Shown here piece after piece: positions 1-7,666 of a DNA stretch of 64,000 nucleotides. The position numbers and the translations under genes were made by a program. A model generated the notes under the pieces. The model was not told the origin of the DNA. It worked only from the letters and a program-made list of their open reading frames with translations, and did not search any database. Every line of letters starts with the position of its first letter. Within the stretch, counting starts at the first letter, position 1. The DNA is from Natronospira bacteriovora (GTDB taxonomy: Bacteria; Pseudomonadota; Gammaproteobacteria; Natronospirales; Natronospiraceae): the NCBI RefSeq assembly GCF_030848495.1, contig NZ_JAVDDT010000005.1, positions 1 through 64,000 of the forward strand. Reading direction: 5' to 3'.

Positions 1-26
1 TAGATCCCCCGTACCAACGATCCCCC

Positions 27-58
27 AAAAAAAAGAAGCCCCTGGCACGCCAGGGGCT
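27..58 (-). terminator. Rho-independent terminator of the sigma/DUF3106 operon
   Basis: A perfect 9-bp stem (37-45 with 50-58, loop CACG) is followed, in the leftward direction, by a run of eight T (plus-strand A run at 27-34). It lies 26 bp beyond the stop codon of the DUF3106 gene, as expected for the end of that operon. Confidence 0.85.
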
Positions 59-84
59 CCCGAACGGACGGAACGCGGGGGGGG

Positions 85-747
85 TTACATTCCGTCCGGA
101 CCTCCTCGCCCGGGGCCGCGTCCTTCGCGGCGATCCTGGCGTTGCTCCCGGCGCATGTCGCGCCGGTCTTCACGCATGTCCTGTCGGTCCTGGCGCATTT
201 CGCGCTGCATGTCGCGGCGCTCCATGCCCCGTTCACGGGCTTCGTCACGACGCTCCATGGCTTCTTCGCGACGTTCGCGGGCGAATTCGCGGCGCTCTTC
301 CGGGCTCATCTGCTGCCAGCGCTCGCGGATTTCCTCGCGCTCTTCCGGGCGCATGTCGTGATAACGCTCGAAAGCGGCACGTACACGATCCTGGGCCTGG
401 GGCGGCAGGTTCTGGAAGGCGACGTAGCGTTCGCGGATGCCGCGGCGCTCACTGTCGTCCAGGGACTGCCACTGCCGATGACGCTCACGCGCCTGTTCCC
501 GTTCGGATTCATCCATCTGGCTCCAGCGCTCGGCGCCTCGGGCCAGATTCTCGCGCCGTTCTTCCGGCATCCGGTCGAACTGCTCAGCCAGGGGCTGGAG
601 CACCTGGCGCTGGTTGTCGCTCAGTTCATTCCAGTCAGGGGCGTTGGCGAAAGCGGTACCGGAGATCATCAATGCCCCGGAAAGCCATAGCGCGGGCCAC
701 AACCCCTGCACCTTCAGCCCCCCGGCCGTGCGATTAACGATCTTCAT
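85..747 (-). CDS. DUF3106-like periplasmic protein with Glu/Arg-rich low-complexity tail
   Basis: A 220-residue protein. The ATG at 747 is chosen because it starts a signal peptide (basic N-terminus, hydrophobic stretch, cleavage near AFA); a longer in-frame start at 855 would bury it. The mature part repeats a PEERRE-type motif with WQxMxxxERxxxRER spacing, typical of the DUF3106 family, whose function is unknown. The last ~70 residues are almost only R, E, D, M and Q, in short repeats such as RRDMRREQRQDRRE, probably helical. It is the last gene of the sigma-factor operon and overlaps the preceding acidic protein gene by 14 bp. An envelope role under the sigma factor is inferred from position only. 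Confidence 0.75.
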   Translation of the reverse strand: MKIVNRTAGGLKVQGLWPALWLSGALMISGTAFANAPDWNELSDNQRQVLQPLAEQFDRMPEERRENLARGAERWSQMDESEREQARERHRQWQSLDDSERRGIRERYVAFQNLPPQAQDRVRAAFERYHDMRPEEREEIRERWQQMSPEERREFARERREEAMERRDEARERGMERRDMQREMRQDRQDMREDRRDMRREQRQDRREGRGPGRGGPDGM

Positions 748-967
748 GGTCTTCCTCCTCTGCCAGCTCCTCGTCGAGCAGCTCCGGCAGTTCCGCTTCG
801 AGCAGGTAAAGATCCATGGGATCCACCCACTCGCCATCCGCCCCCGTAAATTCACCCAGGAACTCGATCAGTTCCATGTCGGGCTCTTCGCCGGCCGCCA
901 AGGGCAATGCCAGCAGAGCCAGCGCGAGGCCACATGCCTGACTAGCTCGCATCGCTGGCAGCCTCAT
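734..967 (-). CDS. Small acidic exported protein of the sigma-factor operon
   Basis: 77 residues: an N-terminal signal peptide (MRASQACGLALALLALPLAA region) followed by a mature part dominated by Glu, Asp and Leu. Both ends overlap neighbours (26 bp with the upstream membrane-protein gene, 14 bp with the DUF3106 gene), so it is translationally coupled. An internal ATG at 952 is an equally good start and would shorten the upstream overlap to 11 bp. I recognise no named family. Its strong negative charge beside the strongly basic DUF3106 partner is notable. Confidence 0.6.
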   Translation of the reverse strand: MRLPAMRASQACGLALALLALPLAAGEEPDMELIEFLGEFTGADGEWVDPMDLYLLEAELPELLDEELAEEEDHEDR

Positions 968-1325
968 CGGCCAGTTCGGCCTCCAGCCAGACGTAGAAAT
1001 CCAGGTCGGCGTAGAGACTCAATTCGTCTTCCGCCAGCAGGATTTCCAGGTCGGAAATCTCCTGTTCCGCCATCCGCAGTTCTTCCTCGGCGGGGACGGG
1101 CTCACCCGACCAGAAGGGCACGGTGAGCAGGGCCATCAGGGCCACCGAGGCGGCCAGCGCGGCGGGTACCACCCAGCCACGGCGGGCCGGCGGCTGCGCG
1201 GCCAGGGCCTTTTGACGGGCACGGCGCAGACGCGCGCGATCGAATTCGCTCACCGAGTCCAGCCCGGCGTCGAATCGCTCGCTCAGTGCCCGAATCAGGG
1301 CGTCGTCTTTGTCGTGCTCGCTCAT
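942..1325 (-). CDS. Single-span membrane protein in anti-sigma position
   Basis: 127 residues: a soluble acidic/basic N-terminus (1-50), one transmembrane helix (about 50-70, VVPAALAASVALMALLTV), then a Glu/Asp-rich C-terminal domain. Its start codon overlaps the sigma-factor stop as ATGA (1322-1325). The arrangement (sigma factor, then a one-TM protein with a cytoplasmic N-terminus) is that of an anti-sigma factor, but no ZAS-type His/Cys zinc motif is present. It also resembles the short DUF3619-like membrane proteins found next to ECF sigma genes. The anti-sigma role is inferred from context. Confidence 0.6.
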   Translation of the reverse strand: MSEHDKDDALIRALSERFDAGLDSVSEFDRARLRRARQKALAAQPPARRGWVVPAALAASVALMALLTVPFWSGEPVPAEEELRMAEQEISDLEILLAEDELSLYADLDFYVWLEAELADEAASDAS

Positions 1326-1849
1326 CGATGTTCTCCCAGCACCTCTCTCAATGCGCCCAGCGCCCTGGAGAGATGCGTCTTCACGCTGCCTTCCGAGCAG
1401 CCCATTGCGGCGGCGGTTTCCGCCACGTCCATTCCCTGGATGATGCGCAGGGTGACCGCTTCCTGCTGTCGCTCCGGCAGTTCGCCAATGGCGGCTGCCA
1501 GGGCCTGCATACTGTCATCGGTGCCGACCCGCTCCTCGGGCCGCAGCGCGGCCGGGCCTTCGGCGCGCTCAACGGGATCACTCCCGTCTTCCTCGTCCGG
1601 CCGTGGCGTCTGCAGGACGCGGTTTCGAACCTGGCCGTGACGCTGGTAATCCCGCACCCGGTTGTGAATGATCCCGTAGAAGAGCCGGGTCCATTCCTCC
1701 CGGGGCTTGTCCCGGTAGTGGCGCACGAAACGCTCCATGCCGTCCTGCACCACGTCGTGGGCATCATCCGCACTGCCCAGTCGCAGGCGGACGAGATGGA
1801 AGGCGCGAAGCTCGACCGAAGCCAGGAATTCATCCAGACTGTCCTGCAT
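1322..1849 (-). CDS. ECF-type RNA polymerase sigma-70 factor
   Basis: 175 residues, the normal length for ECF sigma factors. Region 2 (about 10-80) contains DDAHDVVQDGMERF and the FYGIIHNRVRDYQRH core-binding/-10 segment. Region 4 (about 115-170) contains LPERQQEAVTLRIIQGMDVAETAAAMGCSEGSVKTHLSRAL, split here only for description: the helix-turn-helix that reads the -35 box. A strong ribosome-binding site (GGAGGGGG) precedes the ATG at 1849. It is the first gene of a four-gene leftward operon with overlapping cistrons, presumably controlling the downstream membrane/periplasmic genes and itself. Confidence 0.9.
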   Translation of the reverse strand: MQDSLDEFLASVELRAFHLVRLRLGSADDAHDVVQDGMERFVRHYRDKPREEWTRLFYGIIHNRVRDYQRHGQVRNRVLQTPRPDEEDGSDPVERAEGPAALRPEERVGTDDSMQALAAAIGELPERQQEAVTLRIIQGMDVAETAAAMGCSEGSVKTHLSRALGALREVLGEHR

Positions 1850-1935
1850 TCCCCCTCCGGTTTCGCGCCGGCCCCGTTGTTTTCAGGGCCTTTACAGTGG
1901 GATTAACGCGCCTGCGGGGAGGCGGTTGACACAAA

Positions 1936-2176
1936 TGTGAAAAAAATTTTGATTCAGGCGTTTTCCCGCTTGACTTATGCACATGCACGGACTTGTCCGT
2001 AAAAATGCGTACCAAGCTGAAGCCCTGTTTCAGGTAATGATAGTAAATTGTTGTTTTAAAACAAGAAACGTAATCGGCTAAAATTTCACCATTCTGAAAC
2101 ACAGGCAACAGGCAACGCGGTTTGGAAGGAATGACAACAGCTCATCCACAGACTTATCCACAGCTTCTGTGGAAAA
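1936..2176. promoter_or_regulatory. Cluster of DnaA-box-like nonamers with AT-rich stretch
   Basis: Matches to the DnaA-box consensus TTWTNCACA lie at 1975-1983 (TTATGCACA), 2154-2162 (TTATCCACA), 2168-2176 (reverse strand TTTTCCACA) and 1936-1944 (reverse strand TTTTTCACA). A one-mismatch site lies at 2142-2150 (TCATCCACA). Between the left and right sites, 2029-2095 is markedly AT-rich for this genome and holds the 14-bp palindrome TTGTTTTAAAACAA (2051-2064). The spacer separates a leftward operon from rightward priA. It could regulate priA by DnaA, titrate DnaA, or be part of a replication origin. No dnaA, dnaN or mnmG gene is in the window. Confidence 0.55.
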
Positions 2177-2210
2177 CCCACAGGGCCTCGTCCAAACGGG
2201 CGGCTCGCCC

Positions 2211-4418
2211 ATGAGCGAGACTGTCTGGCGGGTTGCCATCCCCTCACCCCTGCGCCGGCTGTTTGATTACCTGCCACCCGACACCCCGGTCAGCGGCCCG
2301 GTGGCCGGGCGACGGGTGCGGGTGCCCTTCGGTTCCCGCCAGCTGGTGGGCCTGGTGGTGGAGACCGGCGAGGCTGACCCGGCCATGCCCCGCAGCCGCT
2401 TGCGACGGATCAGCCGGCTGCTGGACGAGGCGCCGGTGGTGCCGGCCGACATGCTGCGCCTGGCGCTCTGGAGCGTGAGCTACTACCACCACCCGCCGGG
2501 GGAAGTGCTCGAACACCTGCTGCCGGTGGCGCTGCGCCGGGGCGAGGCGGCCACGCGCAGCGCTGAACGCTGGTGGCAACTGAGCGAGGAAGGCCGGCAC
2601 CTGTCGCCTGGGGATCTGGCCCGCGCTCCCCGCCAGCAGCGCATCCTCGCCCGCCTGCAACAGGCCGGCGGCGCCCTGCCCGCCGCCGAACTGCAGGATC
2701 TGGGCGAGGGCTGGCAGGGCGTCATGCGGCGCATGGAGGAGAAAGGCCTGGTGGCCGGCGAGGAGCGCGGCCTGACAGTGGCGCTGCCCAGCGAACCGGT
2801 GGACGGGGGCGTGGCCCTGAATGAACGCCAGCAAACGGCGGTGGAGGCCATCAGCAGCCACCTGGACGGGTTCTCCTGCCATCTCCTGGAAGGGGTGACC
2901 GGCAGCGGCAAGACCGAGGTCTATCTGGCCCTGATGCGCCGCATTCTGGCCCAGGGGCGTCAATGCCTGGTGCTGGTGCCCGAGATCGCGCTCACTCCGC
3001 AGCTGACCCAGCGCTTTCGCGACAGCCTGCCGGCCCGCATTGGCCTGTATCACTCCGGCATGAACGAACGCGAGCGCCGCGACACCTGGCTGGCCGCCCG
3101 CGATGGTGAGCTGGACGTGCTCATTGGCACCCGCTCGGCGGTGTTTCTGCCCCTGAAACACCCGGGCCTGATGATCCTGGACGAGGAACACGATCCGGCT
3201 TTCAAGCAGCAGGACGGTTTCCGTTACTCGGCGCGGGATCTGGCCCTGGTGCGGGCGCGCCAGCAGGCGCTGCCGGTGGTGCTGGGTTCGGCCACACCGT
3301 CGCTGGAGAGCCTGCGCAATGCCCGCGACGGGCGTTACCAGGCGCTGGCCTTGCCAAAGCGGGCCGGCAAGGCAAAACCGCCGCTTATCCGCACGGTGGA
3401 TCTTCGCGGGCAGGATCTGGACGGGGGGCTCTCCGGCCAGCTGCTCACGGCCCTGGATCGGCACCTGCGCGCCGGCAACCAGGCGCTGCTGTTTCTCAAT
3501 CGCCGTGGCTATGCGCCGGTGCTGATCTGCAATCAATGCGGCTGGACCGCCGACTGCAGCCGCTGCGATGCGCGCATGACCTACCACCGGGGTCGCGGCA
3601 GCCTGGACTGTCACCACTGCGGCAACAGCCGTCGACTGCCCCGGGCCTGCCCGGAATGCGCCAGCGAGAAGCTGGGCGTGGCCGGCCAGGGCACCGAGAA
3701 GCTGGAACAGGTGCTGAGCCGGCGCTTTCCGGATGTGGGGGTAGTGCGCATCGACCGTGACACCACCCGGCGACGAGGCGAGATGGATGCCCGCCTGCAG
3801 GCCGCTCGTGAAGGGCGCGCGCGCCTGCTGATCGGCACCCAGATGCTGGCCAAGGGACATGATTTCCCCGACCTCACCCTGGTGGGCCTGGTGGACGCCG
3901 ACCAGGGCCTGATGAGCGCGGACTTCCGCGGCCCGGAACGCACCGCCCAGCTGATCACCCAGGTGGCCGGCCGTGCCGGGCGCGGAGAGAAACCCGGGGA
4001 GGTACTGATCCAGACCCGGGTGCCGGATCATCCCCTGCTGGAAACCCTGATCCAGGGCGGTTACGGCGCCTTCGCCGATGCCGCCCTGCGCGAACGCAAC
4101 GAGGCGGGCTTCCCGCCCTACAGTCATCTCGCCCTGCTGCGGGCCGAAGCTCACCAGCGCGAGGCGGTCAACGCCTTTCTCGAGGAAGCGGTGGACGAGG
4201 GCAGCCGCCGCGCCAGCCAGGAATTGCTGCTGATGGGCCCGGTGCCCGCCCCCATGGAACGCCGCGCCGGCCGTTACCGCGCCCAGGTGCTGATCCAGGC
4301 CGAGGCCCGCCCCGCCCTGCACGCCCTGCTGCGCGACTGGGCGCCCTGGCTGGAAGGGCTGAAATCGGCGCGCAAGGTGCGCTGGTCGCTGGATGTGGAT
4401 CCGATTGATCTGTTTTGA
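2211..4418 (+). CDS. priA: Primosomal protein N' (replication restart helicase PriA)
   Basis: 735 residues, full length for PriA. An N-terminal DNA-binding domain (VWRVAIPSPLRRLFDYLPP) is followed by Walker A GVTGSGKT (about residues 228-235), the DEEH box (about 324-327), a zinc-binding insertion with paired cysteines from about residue 440 (CNQCGW, CSRC, CHHCG, CPEC), helicase motifs around GTQMLAKGHDFPD and the QVAGRAGRG arginine-finger motif. PriA reloads the replisome at collapsed forks. The ATG at 2211 is chosen over an upstream in-frame ATG at 2169 because the latter lies in the DnaA-box cluster and adds residues lacking in the family. A 270-bp palindrome follows 7 bp after the stop. 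Confidence 0.96.
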   Translation: MSETVWRVAIPSPLRRLFDYLPPDTPVSGPVAGRRVRVPFGSRQLVGLVVETGEADPAMPRSRLRRISRLLDEAPVVPADMLRLALWSVSYYHHPPGEVLEHLLPVALRRGEAATRSAERWWQLSEEGRHLSPGDLARAPRQQRILARLQQAGGALPAAELQDLGEGWQGVMRRMEEKGLVAGEERGLTVALPSEPVDGGVALNERQQTAVEAISSHLDGFSCHLLEGVTGSGKTEVYLALMRRILAQGRQCLVLVPEIALTPQLTQRFRDSLPARIGLYHSGMNERERRDTWLAARDGELDVLIGTRSAVFLPLKHPGLMILDEEHDPAFKQQDGFRYSARDLALVRARQQALPVVLGSATPSLESLRNARDGRYQALALPKRAGKAKPPLIRTVDLRGQDLDGGLSGQLLTALDRHLRAGNQALLFLNRRGYAPVLICNQCGWTADCSRCDARMTYHRGRGSLDCHHCGNSRRLPRACPECASEKLGVAGQGTEKLEQVLSRRFPDVGVVRIDRDTTRRRGEMDARLQAAREGRARLLIGTQMLAKGHDFPDLTLVGLVDADQGLMSADFRGPERTAQLITQVAGRAGRGEKPGEVLIQTRVPDHPLLETLIQGGYGAFADAALRERNEAGFPPYSHLALLRAEAHQREAVNAFLEEAVDEGSRRASQELLLMGPVPAPMERRAGRYRAQVLIQAEARPALHALLRDWAPWLEGLKSARKVRWSLDVDPIDLF

Positions 4419-4425
4419 GGGGGTC

Positions 4426-4695
4426 GGACCACGAAATGGACACGAAATGCACACGAGATAAAGGCGAAAACCTTTGAAACATTTAGCCGCGAGATGGACG
4501 CTAGATGCACGCTAGATGTGGGCCATGCCTGGAGTGATGCCGTGCGGCTTCGGAGGGGCCGTGCCAGAGGATGGCACGGCCCCTCCGAAGCCGCACAGTG
4601 GCTAATCAAGCACGGCCAAACATCTAGCGTCCATTTCGCGTCCATCTCGCGGCTAAAGGGTTTTTGCCTTTCATATTGTGTCCATTTCGTGGTCC
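4426..4695. repeat. 270-bp imperfect palindrome with 11-bp iteron arms
   Basis: Left half 4426-4566 and right half 4572-4695 are inverted copies with a few indels; the outermost bases (GGACCACGAAATGGACAC) pair exactly. The centre is a perfect 25-bp stem (4542-4566 with 4572-4596) closed by a 5-base loop, GAGGA. The arms are built from near-repeats of about 11 bp: CGAAATGGACA, CGAAATGCACA, then CGAGATGGACG, CTAGATGCACG. It fills most of the priA-argS gap. The repeats can be read as amino acids in several frames, but these ORFs are not credible genes. It may act as a transcript hairpin or terminator, or be a dispersed repeat. Confidence 0.85.
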
Positions 4696-4739
4696 CGTCT
4701 TTAACCACCGCCCCGGCCCATCTGCACCCCCACAGTTAA

Positions 4740-4748
4740 TGTTAGAAT
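4740..4748 (+). promoter_or_regulatory. Possible extended -10 promoter for argS
   Basis: TGTTAGAAT (TG at 4740-4741, TAGAAT at 4743-4748) fits an extended -10 element 30 bp before the argS GTG. No good -35 hexamer is visible, as is common for extended -10 promoters. It lies just outside the palindrome. Confidence 0.4.
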
Positions 4749-4778
4749 CGCGGCTTTTAACCAGCCGGAAGTTGCATC

Positions 4779-6542
4779 GTGAAGGAAGAACTCAGCCAGT
4801 TGCTTGAACAGGCCCGGGAGACGCTGATCCGGGACGAGGTCCTGCCCGCGGAGGCGCGGGAGCTGCCGATTCAGGTGGAGCGCACGCGCGATCGCCAGCA
4901 TGGGGATTTCGCCTGCAACCTGGCCATGATGTTGGCCAAGCCGGCGCGCCGGAATCCGCGCGAGATCGCCACCGCCCTGACCGAAGCCCTGCCGGCTTCC
5001 GAGCATGTGGCCAAGGTGGAGATCGCCGGGCCGGGCTTCATCAATTTCTTCCTGACCCCGGCGGCCTGGCACGCGGTGGTGGATGAGGTCTTCGCCAAGG
5101 GCGCGGCCTACGGGCGCAGTGACATCGGCAAGGACGAGAAGATCCTGCTGGAGTTCGTTTCCGCCAATCCCACCGGCCCCCTGCACGTGGGCCACGGCCG
5201 GGGCGCGGCCTACGGCAGCACCGTGGGCAATCTGCTGGAGGCCATCGGCCATCCGGTGCACCGGGAGTACTACGTCAACGACGCCGGCCGCCAGATGGAC
5301 ATCCTGGCCGCGAGCATCTGGCTGCGCTACCTGGAAGCCGGCGGCGAAGCCATTGCTTTCCCCAGCAATGGCTACAAGGGCGATTACATCGTGGATATCG
5401 CCGCCAAGCTGCGCGAGGCACACGGTGAGCGCTTCATGAAGCCGGCCAACGAGGTCTTCGACGGCCTGCCCGCCGATGAGCCGGCCGGGGGCGACAAGGA
5501 AGAATACATTGATGCGGTGATCGCCCGTGCACGCGAGCTGCTGGGCGCGGCGGATTTCGACACCGTCTTCAAGCTGGGCCTGGATGACATCCTCGACGAC
5601 ATCCGCGAGGACCTGGAAGGTTTTGGCACCACTTTCGATGAGTGGTTCTCCGAGCGCTCCCTGACCGAGAACAAGCTGGTGGAGCATGCCCTGGAAGTGG
5701 GCCGGGAACGCGGTGACATCTACGAGAAGGACGGTGCGCTGTGGTTTCGCGCCGAGAAGTACGGCGACGAGAAGGACCGGGTGGTGGTGCGCGATAACGG
5801 CCAGACCACCTACTTCGCCTCCGACATCGCCTATCACCTGAACAAGCGCGAGCGGGGTTACGACCGCCTGATCGACATCCTGGGTGCCGACCACCACGGC
5901 TACATCGCCCGCCTCAAGGCCGGCCTGGAAGGCATGGGCCAGCCGGGGGATTCTCTGGAAGTGCGCCTGGTGCAGTTCGCTCATCTCTATCGCGGCAAGG
6001 AAAAGCTGCAGATGTCCACCCGCTCGGGTTCCTTCGTGACCCTGCGGGAGCTGCGCGAGGAAGTGGGCGCGGACGCGGCGCGCTACTTCTACGTCATGCG
6101 CTCCAATGACCAGCACCTGGATTTCGACCTGGAGCTGGCCAAGTCCCAGTCCAGTGACAACCCGGTGTACTACGTGCAGTACGCCCATGCGCGCATCTGC
6201 AGCGTCTTCGCCCAGGCGGCGGAGAAGGGTTTCGAGTACAGCCGGGATACCGGCCTGGCCAACCTGGATCAGCTGGACGAGCCGCATGAAGACCAGCTCA
6301 TGGTCAGCCTGTCGCGCTACCCCGAGGTGGTGGAAGCCGCCGCCCGCAACCGGGCGCCCCATCTGCTGACCCAGTACCTGCGCGATCTGGCCAATGACCT
6401 GCACACCTATTACAACGCCCACACCTTCCTGGTGATGGAAGAGGAACTGCGAAATGCGCGCCTGGCCCTGGTGGAAGCCACCCGCCAGGTGCTGGCCAAT
6501 GGCCTGGGCCTGATTGGCGTCTCCACGCCGGAAAGCATGTAG
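4779..6542 (+). CDS. argS: Arginyl-tRNA synthetase
   Basis: 587 residues, class I synthetase of normal length, charging tRNA-Arg. An N-terminal Add-1 domain is followed by the HIGH-equivalent HVGH (residues 136-139, in [14 protein letters not shown]), the KMSKS-equivalent MSTRSG near residue 412, and a C-terminal DALR anticodon-binding domain containing [11 protein letters not shown]. Translation starts at GTG 4779, preceded by GGAAG. The downstream SPOR gene starts 6 bp after the stop, an argS-SPOR pairing common in gammaproteobacteria. Confidence 0.96.
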   Translation: MKEELSQLLEQARETLIRDEVLPAEARELPIQVERTRDRQHGDFACNLAMMLAKPARRNPREIATALTEALPASEHVAKVEIAGPGFINFFLTPAAWHAVVDEVFAKGAAYGRSDIGKDEKILLEFVSANPTGPLHVGHGRGAAYGSTVGNLLEAIGHPVHREYYVNDAGRQMDILAASIWLRYLEAGGEAIAFPSNGYKGDYIVDIAAKLREAHGERFMKPANEVFDGLPADEPAGGDKEEYIDAVIARARELLGAADFDTVFKLGLDDILDDIREDLEGFGTTFDEWFSERSLTENKLVEHALEVGRERGDIYEKDGALWFRAEKYGDEKDRVVVRDNGQTTYFASDIAYHLNKRERGYDRLIDILGADHHGYIARLKAGLEGMGQPGDSLEVRLVQFAHLYRGKEKLQMSTRSGSFVTLRELREEVGADAARYFYVMRSNDQHLDFDLELAKSQSSDNPVYYVQYAHARICSVFAQAAEKGFEYSRDTGLANLDQLDEPHEDQLMVSLSRYPEVVEAAARNRAPHLLTQYLRDLANDLHTYYNAHTFLVMEEELRNARLALVEATRQVLANGLGLIGVSTPESM

Positions 6543-6548
6543 GGCATC

Positions 6549-7136
6549 ATGCCAAAAGATTACAAGCACAGCGGACAGGCACGCAGGAGGAAGGACGTGG
6601 ACACCACGCCGGGATGGATCTGGTTGATTGGTGGTTTCGTGCTCGGCTTCGGCACCGCCATGGGCGTGACCTGGCTGCAGCAGTCGGACACGGAGCTGCC
6701 ACGCATCGACCTGGAAGCGGCCAAGGCCGAACGGGATCGCCAGCGCGAGGAGCAGGGTGAAGAAGAGCGCGAGCGCTTCAGCTTCTATCGCATGCTGGAG
6801 AGCTTCGAAGTGGTGGTGCCGGAAGAGGAAGTGCGCATCCGCACCCCACGCACCTCCGACGAATCCCGCGAACAACCCGCGCTGCCGGCCGATGGTCGTT
6901 ACGTGCTGCAGGTGGGTTCCTTCCGCCGCGAATCGGATGCCGACCGTCTGCGTGCCGAGCTGGGCATGGCCGGCTTTGAATCACATATCCAGCGCGTGAG
7001 CATTGACGACGGCCAGACCTACTACCGGGTCCGTGTCGGCCCCATCGAAGGCACCGAGCGCCTGGAGCGCACCCGTGGGCGGCTGGAGGATCAGGGGATT
7101 GAGCCGCTGCTGATCCGGCTTCGGGATGGGGATTGA
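6549..7136 (+). CDS. ftsN: FtsN-like SPOR-domain cell division protein
   Basis: 195 residues: a basic cytoplasmic tail (1-21), one transmembrane helix (about 22-42, GWIWLIGGFVLGFGTAMGVT), a charged periplasmic linker, and a C-terminal SPOR domain (about 115-195, beginning RYVLQVGSFRRESDADRLR) that binds denuded peptidoglycan at the septum. Topology and argS linkage match FtsN, although the protein is shorter than E. coli FtsN. The stop codon TGA (7134-7136) is also the first bases of the TGAGTGC tandem array that follows, so the repeat supplies the stop. Confidence 0.8.
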   Translation: MPKDYKHSGQARRRKDVDTTPGWIWLIGGFVLGFGTAMGVTWLQQSDTELPRIDLEAAKAERDRQREEQGEEERERFSFYRMLESFEVVVPEEEVRIRTPRTSDESREQPALPADGRYVLQVGSFRRESDADRLRAELGMAGFESHIQRVSIDDGQTYYRVRVGPIEGTERLERTRGRLEDQGIEPLLIRLRDGD

Positions 7137-7230
7137 GTGCTGAGTGCTGAGTGCTGAGTGCTGAGTGCTGAGTGCTGAGTGCTGAGTGCTGAGTGCTGAG
7201 TGCTGAGTGCTGAGTGCTGAGTGCTGAGTG
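7134..7230 (+). repeat. Tandem array of the 7-mer TGAGTGC (about 14 copies)
   Basis: An essentially perfect head-to-tail array of a 7-bp unit, the left outer arm of composite element A. Because 7 is not a multiple of 3, TGA occurs in all three forward frames every 21 bp. The complementary form (CTCAGCACTCAGTACTCAG) occurs at the right end, 7623-7660. Confidence 0.97.
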
Positions 7231-7660
7231 GGGGCGTTAGAAGGTGTCGGGGCGCTGGGAGTATTGCGGCTTCGAAAGTGAGGTGTGAGGTGTTAGGTGT
7301 GAGGGGAAAGGCGGGGCGCCTTTGGCGCCCAACGGCCGGCCGTTGGCCGGCCTTGTTCGCGCGAAGCGCGGAAGCCGTGAGGCTTCGGGTTTTCACCTTA
7401 CGCCTCACGCCTCACTCCTCACGTTCGGAGCCGGCGAATGGGCGGTGGCACCGGCGCGGCTAACGACTCCGAAAAAAGCTGATCGAGGCTGAAGCCTCTC
7501 CCACAGACACGGCTTCGGCCGGCGCCACCTTCCGATTCACGAATTACGATTTTCGATTCACGCCCAATGCCAGCCGAAAGCCCCGCCCCTCCGAGAACCG
7601 CCGTCCCCTCCGACCCGCACCCACTCAGTACTCAGCACTCAGTACTCAGTACTCAGCACT
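7134..7660 (+). repeat. Composite palindromic element A (core in forward state)
   Basis: Fills the 530-bp gap between the convergent ftsN-like and Anbu genes. Order: TGAGTGC array; conserved left flank (7230-7277, with GCGTTAGAAGGTGTCGG and GCGGCTTCGAAA); inner arm of GTGAGGT iterons (7278-7304); core 7305-7390 with hairpins GGCGCC, GGCCGGCC, GCGCGAAGCGCG and a GAAGCC..GGCTTC stem; inner arm (7394-7422); right flank (GTTCGGAGCCG ... CGGCTAACG); REP-like module 7478-7505; GATTCACG iterons; CTCAGCACTCAG array. No protein gene is seen inside. Confidence 0.85.
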
Positions 7661-7666
7661 ACCCTC

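Noticed and set aside
2244-4454. Long antisense open frame opposite priA
   Set aside because: Same reason: full overlap with a well-supported gene, low-complexity product.
4494-4739. Small ORFs in the priA-argS gap
   Set aside because: They consist of the palindrome read in frame and have no ribosome-binding site or conserved composition.
4701-6875. Long antisense open frame (724 codons) opposite argS
   Set aside because: It is the mirror of a clear argS reading frame in GC-rich DNA, lacks a ribosome-binding site and has no recognisable domain.
7134-7230. CRISPR array
   Set aside because: The 7-bp units are contiguous with no spacers, and no cas genes are present; it is a simple tandem array forming the arm of a palindrome.
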